Shown here piece by piece: positions 33,856-44,524 of a stretch of 64,000 bases of DNA. The number at the start of each line of letters is the position of its first letter. Within the stretch, counting starts at the first letter, position 1. Where the stretch lies: the NCBI GenBank assembly GCA_030144725.1, contig JASKMD010000015.1, positions 3,601,425-3,665,424 on the forward strand, written 5' to 3'. A program made the translations under genes and the position numbers. Under the pieces are notes generated by a model. The model was not told the origin of the DNA and ran no database searches. It saw nothing but the letters and a program-made list of their open reading frames with translations. The stretch comes from Haematococcus lacustris. Lineage: Eukaryota > Chlorophyta > Chlorophyceae > Chlamydomonadales > Haematococcaceae.

Positions 33856-36800
33856 ATGCGCGGCAACAGCCTTTGCGATGGCAAGGCTGGCAAGAAGGTG
33901 TCCCGCAAATGGACGGAAGAAGAGGTGGTGGCCCTGGTTGCGGCCATTAATGCGGTGCCTGCCAGCCACGCCCTGAATTGGGCAGAGATTGCCAAGCTCA
34001 TCCCAGAGCGCACCGGCAAGCAGTGCCGTGAAAAGTACAAGGTCAGCTCCAGCTTGCAGTCGTCCAAGGTCAAGCGTCGTCCCTCCTTGTGACCTGCTGC
34101 GTCACAACCGCGCCACATCTTGAAATGCCTGCAGAACGACCTACGGCCGGAGATCAGCAAAGCCGCCTGGATTGCCTCTGAGGAATTCATCCTTGCCAGA
34201 GCTCATAGCGAGGTCGGCAATCAGTGGGCAGAGATTGCCAAGTTCTTACCGGGCCGCAGCGAGAACTCCATTAAGAACCATTGGTGCGGCGAGCTTGGCT
34301 GGGGGCTGCGTAATGATGTCTGTGCGGCATAGTAGCGCTGAGCCCCGCGCACCTTGCTTCCGCTCAGGAATGCGACCCTGAGGTCCAAGGCGGAAGCTAA
34401 AAGCCGCACGCTGCTTTGGACGTATGGCAGGCTCGTGCACCAGCAAGGCGGCACCACTTCGCTAAGGACCTTTCGCGAGGCTGTCAGGGCGTACCAACGG
34501 ATCCCCGATGCCGAGCCGCTGTGTTGCATCGAGGTTGGTCCCGCTGCCATAGCCGGTGCTGGTGGCCGCGGTGGGTGCTCACGCGCTAGTGCCCTTTGTA
34601 CAGGTTCCGGAAGCTTATTTTCTGCGAAGCAACCGCGCTGCAGCAAGCGGCAATGGCACGCCTTCATATGCGAAGCCCGCGGCCCCACTGGCGCGCCCAC
34701 CTGCGCGCAAGCGCCTCAGCAAGGAGGAGGAGTCTGCTGACAGCGGTACGATGCTCCCTTGCTTACTGCAGCTTAGGCTTGTGTGTCATGTACTCTTCTC
34801 TACAGAGTTGCCTGCACTCCACCATAACTGTCTCCCTCTCTCGCAGATGAGAGCGACGACAACAGCATGGAGGATTGCCTGCAACCACCACATCACATGG
34901 CGACGCGTGCAACGGCCAATGTGGCCTACTTGCAGGCAACCTCCAGCCAATCCTCAGGGACTACACAGCCAACTGACTCGCTCACTGCTGGTGCACCCAC
35001 AGCAGCAGGCCCAGTGCGGCATTGGCGCAATGTCAAGCTGTTGAATCAGCCTCCAAAACCATGCCCTCTCTTTTTCTCATCACTCAGTACCTCCTGTGAC
35101 ACGGCGTCTCAAGGCCCACTGGCATCACTGCGCCTGCTAGGCCGCCCAGCTCTTCCTGTCCTGGATCTCCAAGCCCAAGACAGCAAGAAGGCAGCAACAA
35201 CACAGCCTGCCACTGCTGTTGCTCACCCGCGTGGCCCATGGAGGCTGTCCATCCCCAAGACTACCAACAACCAGGATCCAACACCCAAAGGTACACCGCC
35301 CACATTCTCATGCTTCACACCAAGCTACATCATACCAAGATCATATCATAACCATGCCCATCCTCAACCACAAGGCACATTGTTTCTTTTTAGTTGCAGA
35401 GTCATTGCAGCCTGTGTAAGCCCGGCCAGCAACCCTGCGTAGTACAGCGCCTCAGGAACCAGAAGGTGGCATGTGTTGCAGGCCTGTCAGATGAGGAGCT
35501 TGCCTTCCTCCAAGACATCATTGATGATGATGTCTTCTCCACGGTGGAGCCTGGCAGCGCACCTCGCGTACCCCTGTTTGGTATGGAGGGCCAGAAGCCT
35601 GTCAGACTGCAGCTACCAAAGGACGCACCCTTCACTCATGGTTCAGCACCCGACTCTGGCATGGAGATGGAGCTCCTCCGCTTCCTTGGGGAGCAGGCAA
35701 CACCGCGTGCCCATGCAGCCCTCATCCAGCAGGTGACCACAACTGCAATTCAATGCCACAGCTCGCCTAATTGCTGCAATTCCCTGCTGCTATAATGCTA
35801 CCTCCACTGTGCGTCAGTTGGGCCATGTGCAATGCAATTACTGTGCAGGTACCTGGCTTCAACCTGGGTGGCGCAGGCCTGCCAGGCGGGCAGACTGTTG
35901 ACTATGATGCAATAGATGCGGCAGGTCTGCTTTTGGAGAGCAATCATGCTGTGGTGAGTCTGATGCTGTTCTCTGGAACTAGAACTGCTGTGCCCTGTTC
36001 ATGCCCTTGAAGACCACCCGAGCAATTCACCATTTGCTCTCATGCGCTTGCACTGGCCCTGTGAGTAGCCCGACGATGCATGCAGCCTGGTGTGTACAGG
36101 CAGTTGACACCATACATACAATATGACGCACGTAATCGATAGCAGTAGCACATGCTCGCAATCAAGGCCCCTAGTCTGTCTGATGTGCCTGGTGTTGTAG
36201 ACCCCTTCCTTGAGCCCGTACCAACCAGGATCAGCCCGAAAGCTGGCTGCACACATGCTGTCCCGCTTCGCGCAAGAGTCTGGCAATGACTGCAGCCTCT
36301 CTGGCAAGGTAGGCCAGTGTAATTATCAGGCCTTTCTTTACCCAACATGGCATTCATCTGATGCACATGCCTGCTGTAACCTGGCTGCAAGCAGGAGAGC
36401 ATGCCTGATCCAACGCCCCCCGTGGCTGGCTCATGTGCCAGCAACGAGCTACTCCCAACCATCAACACGCAGATCAGCAGCAGCCCCGCCTCAGCCTGTG
36501 AACTCCGCATTCCCTTTGACCTCTCAGCTGGCAACAGCTTGCAGTCTTCAACCCAAGCAGTTGGGCCACCATCAAAACCCTCTGATGCTGCAATTGCAGC
36601 ATTGTCTGGGTATTGTGACCAGCTAGGAAATGGGCTAGGAAATCAGCAAGATGCAGCATCATGTCGGAGTCTGGTGAGGCATTTCCCAGTCCAGCACTCG
36701 TCCACTGGGTCGATGCATTCAGCAGGCCAGTGTCTTCAGTTCAGCCCAGCCCTGGGCAAGCATCCCGACCAGGTCATGCAGCCGGAGTGGTTGGGGTCCT

Positions 36801-37048
36801 ACAGAGCACCCTCCCTGGCAGCACCCCGAGGGTCTGCCAGCCACACAATCAGCGGGAAGCGCGAGCGCGATGCAGCAATGTACAAGTTTGATCACCAGTT
36901 GGCCCCCTCTAGCTCAAGTAACTTATGCCCCAGTGAGGGGCGCCCAGGAAATGCAGTCCTGTGGCAGTGGGCTCAGCCACTACCCTGCGCTGCAAGCCCT
37001 GCTCGCAAAGCACAACGCCTCAGCCAGCTCAACCTGGCATGGAGCTGA
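33856..37048 (+). CDS. R2R3-MYB-type DNA-binding protein
   Basis: The product is a probable nuclear transcription factor or chromatin protein with two adjacent MYB/SANT repeats. Exon 1 (33856-34041) carries repeat 1: [14 protein letters not shown], then [20 protein letters not shown]. Exon 2 (34135-34283) carries repeat 2: [20 protein letters not shown], then [20 protein letters not shown], with the final W split across the next junction. Exon 3 is 34368-34533 ([16 protein letters not shown]). Later exons 34604-34745, from 34848, 35482-35732 ([16 protein letters not shown]), 35849-35953, about 36230-36308 and 36395-37048 encode a long Ser/Pro/Gln-rich tail with an acidic patch that could activate transcription. 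The stop at 37046 is followed by TGTAA at 37490. Tail junctions are less sure than the DNA-binding exons. Confidence 0.85.
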
Positions 37049-37796
37049 CTGCCGGTTGGCCAGATTGTAGAATGGGGTTTGTGATCTTTGTATCAGTACG
37101 TAGATTATTTGGCTAAGTAGGGTAGGTGACGGGTGGGGCTTTTGAGCTGGATGCACATTGCATTCATGCCACAGGCGGTGGTGTGCCTTGCCTAGCAAAA
37201 CAGAAGCCTGGTTTTAGTCTGCAATGAAAGGTGACAGAGTGGCCTGGTGATGCGCAATTGTGCATAGGCTAATGCAGGATTAATATGGGGCGATTGCCTA
37301 TCAGCTTGGTACCATTGGCAGGTCTGCGCATTGAGTTGGGGTCAGAGGGGGAATGCATCAGTTGTCAGAGTTCAAGGTAGCATGCCTTGCCTATTGACAT
37401 GTGTTGTTTCATTTGGACACAGCGTAGGACTTGGCAATGACACAACGTCCACTGGTATCTTGCCTGACGTGTGCTAGGGCTTGCCCTTGTGTAAAACACT
37501 GTCTTTATCTGTCAACGCACAACGTGGGCTTTGCCAATGCTGCCTCCGTGCTTTGTTACTTCAAAAGCTGGTCGAGTTAAGCTTGACTTGGTCGGCCACG
37601 CCCTACCCACCGGCTGCTGCCCTGTCCGTAGACACGCCAGGCACTGCTGGTCTGTCTGCCGCAGTACACTATACCCGCGCCAGCCTCTGCAACCCCAGCT
37701 GCTACCCGCTCAGCACTATGATTGACTAAGTTTCGAACTCGCGACAGTCGGAATGGCACAGGAGCGAGTTCAGGTGGTAGTGTACCATGGGCTTGC
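37049..37796. other. Intergenic region between MYB-type gene and ABC ATPase
   Basis: Nothing is recognised beyond a TGTAA at 37490-37494 that could end the MYB-type transcript. The rest should hold the ABC gene's promoter and 5' UTR. Confidence 0.5.
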
Positions 37797-40700
37797 ATGC
37801 TGTGTTCCTCCCATGCTGCACAGACAAACATGGACAAGCAATGTCTCGAAGTGTCGCTACAAGTGGCTGTGCAGGGGCGGGTCATCGTGCCGCCCATCCG
37901 GTTCACGCTCGCACACGGCGAGCGACTCTTCATCCGAGGCCCCAGCGGTTGTGGCAAAACGCTGCTGCTGCGCGCGCTATCGAAGCTTGACAAGTTGGTG
38001 GGTATGACTGGTGGGTACACGTGCTTGCACGACGCCAACCGAAGCAGGCACAGGAGTTGGTTGACACTGCTGCAGACCGATGGCACCCTACTCTTGGGCG
38101 GGCAAAGTCCTAAGGAGCTTGGGTGAGGGAAGCAGCCTCAGCTGGGTGCCATGGCCACTGGGCAGGCCATTTCTGTGCAATTGTCTAGACTGTCTGCCAT
38201 GTTCAAGACAACACCTGCAGCTACATGAATGGCTGGCAGCATTGACCTGCCTATGCAAGCATGCTTCAGCAAGCAGGTCAGCAGGTGTGTAGCCTCTACT
38301 TCCTGAGGTGGCTGACAGGTTCAGAGGCGAGTCATGCACACAACATCTCACGGCAGGTCCTGGCCGCTGATGCAGGTACCCAGCATGGCGAGCCAGAGTG
38401 ACGTATGTGCCCCAGGTGAGTGGCTGCTGTTGGGGAGGCTGGCTTGGGGCGCTTAGAGCTACTGGGTCCTGGCCAAAGTTGGCATTGGGTTAGGCATGGG
38501 CGCCCTGCCAGAGTCTGGGCAGTGACCAGGTTGGTGGTCAGGTTAGGGCTGGGTGGTGGGTGGCTGGCTGAGTGTGGAGGTGGGTGTCCGGATGGGGTAG
38601 TGGAAGATGGGTGGGTGGGTGGAAGGTGGGTGGGTGAAAGAAAGGGTGGGTGAGTGGTGGGTGGGTGAGGGGGTGGCTGGGTGGTAAGGTGGGTGAGTGG
38701 GTTGGTGGGGGAGTGGGCGAGTGAGGGGGTGGGGGAGTGGGGGAGTGAGGGATGAGGCAGGGTGTCCCAGGGCTTTCTTGTTGCCCTTGTTAGGGGACAG
38801 GGCTGACAGTGTGCATACTCTGTCAGGGTACTCTGCCAGGGGGTGGCCCGGCTGGGGCGGAGGGGGCAGGCTAGGCACAAGGCCCAGCTGGCAGGCCAGG
38901 CCGCCCCAGACCCCCTCCTAACCCACCCGCTGCCACCCACCCAGCATACTCTGCCCCTGCAGCTGCACGCACTGGGTGACCCACTCTCATGTGGATGGTG
39001 TGGGAGCCAACAGGCGGATGCCATGTCACAATGATGACGATGATGGTGGTGGTGGTGGTGCTGCTGCTGCTGCTGATGGTGATGATGCATCTCATGTGGG
39101 CGTGCCCAGCCACGCGCAGTAGGTTTAACACGCTGCAGGCACGGGTCAGCCTGACGGGCACGCCAGCGGAGTGCTACTTTGCCTGTACCCAGCTGAGCAG
39201 CCAGCGAGGCCGGCCGCGGGGCGACCTGCCAGCCCTGGTGCACAGCATGGGTCTGGAGCAGCAGGTGCTGAACCAGGCGTGGAGGGAGTTGTCGGTGAGT
39301 GAGGCACATTGGGGGTGGCCGGAGGTGGAGGTGAAGGTGGAGGTGGAGGTCAGGGTGAGGGGCGTGGCAGGAGAGGAGTACAGAGTGCACTGCTTACTGC
39401 GTAGGGGCTGCAGGTAGCTTTAGGGTGGGGTAGGAGGGAGGGTGGAGGTCAGGGCTAGGGCCAGGGCTCAGGGCCAGGGGCAGGGCAGGGGCAGGGCCAG
39501 GGGCAGGGCCAGGGGCAGGGCCAGGGGCAAGGACAGGGATGGAGCAAGGTGTAGTGCCAGGGCATAAATAAGGGTCAAGGGGTTTATAGCTGGGAATGAA
39601 TGGACTACGGTAACAGGTGTGTCAGGGGAGGGGTGGGTGGGTGAGGTAGCTGGGGAGGGTAAGCAGGCAGCGTGAGGTGTGAGTCAGGGTGGTGGCAACA
39701 GCCCTGATGGCTGATCCATGATGAGGGTCCCTCGCGCACAGTACTGGCCTCAGCTGCCTGGCCCTGCCAGCTGTTCCCTGCTGCCTGGTCACTGCTGCCT
39801 GCTGGCCCTATTCTGCTGCACAGGGAGGGCAGTCCCAGCGGGTAATGCTGGCCATAGCAGCTGCCCTGCAGCCTGAGGTGATGCTGCTGGATGAGCCCAC
39901 CAGTGCCTGTGACCCCGTATCCACAAGACTGTGAGTGCAGCCCTGTGCTGCCCGGCTGGCATGCTTGTATGTAGTAACACTTGCATGTGCACCAGTGCCC
40001 ACAAGGCTGTGAGTGCAGCCGCCACACGCTTGAGGCCATGCACAATTCCTCCCTTCCTTATTTGGACTGCCAGGCTGGCATGCTTGCATGCAGCGATACT
40101 TGCATATGCACCAGTGTTTTGTATCTTGCGCTATATATAGCACTCACTATGAACTTCAATGTTTTGAGGGTCGATATGTGTTTTGACATGGACGCTTTGC
40201 GAACTGCGTCATCGCGCATCACGCTATGAAAATGAACCTTGGCTAGCGTTTTTGTGTATATTTCGTTGACTTTTTCACCTGAGCCTTGACTTCTGACCTG
40301 AGCCAAGTATGGTCGAGCTATGAATCTGAAGGTATGTAACCTATGTATATGTATATGTATATATCTGAGGTGTAGGTAGATATATAACCTGAAGCTATGA
40401 ACCTGAGCCATGCCAATTTGCGCTATAAATCTCGAAACTCAGCAAACGAGTTCAAAAACACTGATGTGCACCAGCAGCATCGGTGGTGAGAGCAGTGGTG
40501 TGAACAGTGGTAGTGGGAGGAGGCTGTGATGAAGGGGAGCGTGTGTGGGGTATTGACAAGTCCAGCGCTGGGAGTCAAACATGAGCCCAGCCCAGCCCAG
40601 CCCAGCCCTTCTACCTCCTTCCCCTGCTGATTCCCTCATCCTCCCCTCCCCTCCTTTCCCACTGCCTGGCCACCCCCTGAAGGCCACTCTTGGCCTGCAG

Positions 40701-41247
40701 GGTGGAGGCTGCCCTCGTGGGCTGTGGCTGCACCCTGATCTGGGTGTCTCATGACCCAGATCAGCCTGGCCGGGTGGGGGGGCGGCTGCTGGAGCTCCCC
40801 ACCGGCCACATCTTTTCCCTGCCACCACCCTTGGGACCTGAGGTACGGCATACGCACCTGACTTAATCACGACTTCTAATACCAGCCTCCTCCCCTCCTC
40901 CCTCTCCTCCCCTCCTCCCCTCCTCCTCTCGTTCCCTCCTCCCCTCCTTCCCCTCCTCCCCTCCTCCCTCCTCCCCTCCTCCCCTCCTCCCCTCCCCTCC
41001 TCACAGCACCCACTGCCTGTCTCACCAGGAGGAGGCAGAGGCAGAAGGGGATGAAGAGGTCGAGAGTCCGTCCCTAGCTTTAGAGGAGGACAGTATGACA
41101 GCTTTATTTGCACCCTCGGCTTGGGCTGGCCCGCCACAGCCAACGCCGTTTGGCAGTGCCGTCATGCTTGACAACAGCTTTGCCTCAGGCTATGCACCCA
41201 ACGGCGAGCCACTGCAGCGGGAGCGGAAGGGAGGGATGGCGGTGTGA
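37797..41247 (+). CDS. STAR1/FetA-like ABC transporter ATPase, 7 exons
   Basis: The product is a stand-alone nucleotide-binding subunit of the prokaryote-type ABC class found in plants (STAR1) and bacteria (FetA/YbbL). In those systems it pairs with a separate membrane protein for metal or UDP-sugar export. That role is inferred from family resemblance. Exons: 37797-37997, 38076-38122, 38376-38415, 39139-39294, 39824-39930, 40701-40842, 41029-41247. All phases agree and sum to 303 codons plus stop. Motifs in order are Walker [10 protein letters not shown]-loop [10 protein letters not shown] (exon 3), signature ELSGGQSQRV (split over exons 4 and 5), Walker [14 protein letters not shown] and the H-loop [10 protein letters not shown]. 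The C-terminal exon is acidic, with no known domain. A second Met at 37830 is an alternative start. No membrane partner is encoded nearby. Confidence 0.88.
38560..38760. repeat. GGGTG-rich intronic minisatellite
   Basis: Degenerate GGGTGGGTGAGTGG-type words occupy part of the intron between ABC exons 38376-38415 and 39139-39294. Confidence 0.75.
39430..39545. repeat. GGGCCAGGGGCA intronic repeat
   Basis: About nine imperfect copies of a 12-bp GGGCCAGGGGCA-like unit lie in the ABC gene intron before 39824. Confidence 0.75.
40865..41003. repeat. CTCCTCCC pyrimidine tract
   Basis: A CTCCTCCC tract fills most of the last ABC intron. It could strengthen the acceptor at 41028. Confidence 0.75.
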
Positions 41248-42700
41248 GCAGTCTGCTAAGTCTGCCGGAGCCGCTGGCAGTGCCTAAGGCAAGCACAAGG
41301 CGGTAGACGCCATCACTGCTGTGTGTAGCTGGTGCTGCGCTCCAGGGCTCTGGTGCAAGTCCAGCTCTATGGGCCAGCCAGCCACTGGGTTAGGAGCAGA
41401 AGGGAAGAAGGGGCTCTGGGTGCAGCTTGGGCAACTGCACCCGCGCATTTATATGGTTGGGAATCCCTTGAACTGAGTTGCACAGCCATCTGACCACATG
41501 CACATCTAATCAACTTTCAATGCATGGGGGAGAGTGTGTAGCGCCTCCTTTAGGTGTGCAGCTGGATGGGCCCTGAGGCGCTGCGCCCCGCCTGGCAAGG
41601 AATACTTATATGGCCCTAACCTGTTCAAAGACTGCTTGCCTAAGGCCAGGTAACAGTTGCACCTGGCTGCAGAGTGTAGGCGGTGCTATCATGTCCAGGC
41701 TTGCAAACAGGGCCTATATAAACATTAAGTTGTTAGGGTTGATCAGTAGCCCAGGGATCAGAGATCGAAACGTTTTTTCCAGGGATTCGATGTGTAGTCA
41801 TCAAGGGTGCCCCGATGAAGCTGTAGTGATGAAGCTTACATTACCCACAGGCAACACCCTAATCGTCCGGGGCAGAATCGTGGATTCCAGCTAGCAGCTC
41901 GTTGAAGACCCAGTAGCACCTCGCGGCAATCAGAGTATCCAGGCTCTGAACAGGCACGTCATATAGACATGATCAGGCGGGCTGAAAGCTTGTGGCATGC
42001 TCTTGGTGACTTGCATGCCGACCGTCTGCTAGTTACGTGCTATAGACCCGTAATGTAGGGAGTTTCGTGCTCGCCTTAGTCACGAGCTTGCACGCAGCCG
42101 CATCGCCCACCCCTCGCATGAAAAGGCTGCTCTTGCTTTCTCGATACATATTGACAACAAGCGCGTCAGCGACGGGCAATACCTGTCGGCTGTATCTCTG
42201 CCACACGGGGCGGGCAATGAGCACACGTGAAAACGAAGCCATGAGAGCTGTTTTGTCGTCCTGTCTCCCCCGTACACGGATGAGCGGGGCACCCCGCAGC
42301 ACCTCGCCGGAAGTGGCAAGCTCCATATCTTGCAGAGCCGTAGACCCTTGTGGGCCGCCGCAACTGAACGCCTTCCTCTGTTGCCCGCCTTCTCCCTGGT
42401 ACGTGTCACTTGCTTATACTCCAGCCTCAAGCTTCACGGCCCCATGCACATCAGCATGGTGTCATCCTACGACTCCATGACAAACGAGGGCCTGCGCAAA
42501 AGGAGAGTCCCCACATCTGTCATACGCTTCATGGCATAGCCCCAACCTCGCCCCATTGCTTACCTGTACACCAGTGGTCCCCCATCAGGCTCCATGTCAG
42601 GATCCTGTTTGAACGTCTCAATGACCGCTCTCGCCCCTGACCACCCTAGCTGACGCTCCTGCCCCTGCCCCTGCCCCTGCTCCTGCTCCCTGCCCCTGCC
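41248..42700. other. Intergenic region; partial Fanzor-type module and a doubtful minus-strand ORF
   Basis: At 41789-41855 'gtagtcatcaagggtgc...attacccacagg' matches the 3' module seen downstream of the Fanzor gene. A minus-strand 97-codon frame at 42033-42326 (true ATG) has non-repetitive composition (SFSRVLIARPVWQRYSRQVL). It could be an exon, but no splice partner or family was recognised. Confidence 0.4.
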
Positions 42701-42709
42701 TGGCCTCAG

Positions 42710-43200
42710 TGCCTTGCCCTTGACCAGCAGCAGTCTGGCCCCCCGCACCAAGAGCTTGAAGCGCAAGGCCGCTGAGGCCCTGCTAGCCTCCCGTCACTCC
42801 CCCCTACTCAGCAGCCGCAGCCTGGACTCCCCCAGCCCTGCGCATGCCCACAGCAGCCCCCACCTCAGTTTCGCCACCCTGGCCGCTCCCCTGTCAATGC
42901 TAGGCCGCAGCCAGGTCACGCCTTCTCGAGGTCCCTTCACCTCCCCCTCATCCAGCCCCCCTGCCACGCCCAGTACTGCCAGCGCTGCCACAGCTGACTC
43001 AGACCGGCAGCACAGCCCATCCCTGCAGACCAGGGCTGCGAACCCAGCCTCCCGCCGGCCGTCAGTGTCTCAGAGCACCTGCAGCCAGCAGGGGCAGGCA
43101 ACGCCAGCAGCCCAAGCGCCGTACCAGGTACCCCAGCCAGCCCCAGCGCAGCGCCACGCAGCAGCAGCAGCAGCAGCAGCAGCGCAGCAAGCAGCCAGGT
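42710..43200 (+). CDS. Possible N-terminal exon of the exonuclease gene
   Basis: The frame from about 42714 is Ser/Pro/Ala-rich with a basic patch (APRTKSLKRKAAEALLA) and reads like a disordered N-terminal region. It ends at a CAG|GTGTG donor-like site (43198). No clear start codon was found, and linkage to the exonuclease exons downstream is by proximity only. Confidence 0.3.
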
Positions 43201-43779
43201 GTGAAGGGGAGCGGGGGAAAGGCGCCCCCTGGCCCCAGCCTCAGTCCCAGCAGTCAAGCGGAGCCTCGCCTGGTGGCCCAGTGCCCAGCTGGCTGTGCAG
43301 GCCACTCCATGGGCTGGTGCACATTCGGGGTGAGGCTGGCAGCCCTAGCAGCGATACGCCATGTTGCCCACCCCCTTAGAAGTCCTCGGGACCTGCTCAC
43401 ATGCCTTGCGCACACCTGCCCACCACCTTCTTGGCCTGCAAGGCCAAACCAACATACCGGGCTGACAGCCACGATGGTGTAACCCACCGTTTTCTACACT
43501 CTTCACTCTTCACAACACTTGTCACTCTTCACAACACTTGTCACTCTACACTCTCTCCTTCGATTTGCCTAGATCTGCACTCTTGCCTGGACAGGCCAGC
43601 AGCAAGGGGGATGGTAACAGCTCCCCCTTAGTGAGCTGCAGCTTTGCCTGCTTGCTGGCCGCTTTTCTCAAGCACTCACATACGCACAACGTTGCACTGC
43701 CTAGACATAGCCGCAGAGTCAGGCTCGCACAATGCAAGACCGCCATGCCCTCATACCTCTCCTACACATTCAGGCACAG

Positions 43780-43935
43780 ATGACCCTGCCCGGCCCGGCC
43801 CGGCCCGGCCCGGCCTGGCCCCGGCCCGCCCTGCCCCCTCACCTGTCACCTCCCTCTGCACCCACCTGCTGCATTGAGAGGCCAGGCAGGCAGGCCGCGC
43901 AAGCCACCCTCGTTTGGTAGTATCAATTAGACCAG
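43780..43935. repeat. CCCGG microsatellite
   Basis: A short array of CCCGG units occurs at 43788-43818 and C-rich sequence follows. No coding role is seen. Confidence 0.6.
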
Positions 43936-44335
43936 TTTAACTGCTGCCTGGCTGACATGATGGCAAGTTTGTGATCCTGCTGACAACTTAGCCATCACAG
44001 CACTCGCACAACAGCTCACCACACACCCCTTGCTGCCTTCTCGCTTCACCCTCCCCCTCATTGCACCCATTGCACCCATGACCGGCTGGCTTGCATGCCC
44101 TGCTGCCACACACGCATTGGGGGGCGATACGGGTAACAGGAAGCAGCTGGCAGCACAAGCATACGGCCAGCTGGCAGTGCAGTCCCAGCGCAGTTCAAGT
44201 GAGGCAGAGGTCAGGTTGGCAGTACAGGCAATCTCAGCGCAGTGGGGCAATGGGGCGGAGGCCAGGCTGGCAGTGCCTCCATGTGCACCCCGTGAACGCA
44301 ACGCGCTCCCTGTGCTGCTGCGTGGCTGCTGGCAG

Positions 44336-44464
44336 GTCAAGCTGCACCACATCAATTGGCAGAGTGTGTTTGACCAGGCGCCCGCCACCATGATGTACCA
44401 GAGGCTGGACACAGGGCTGGACAAGTACTTCATGGCAGAGGGACTGGTGGTAAGGTTACCCCGC

Positions 44465-44524
<60 letters not shown>

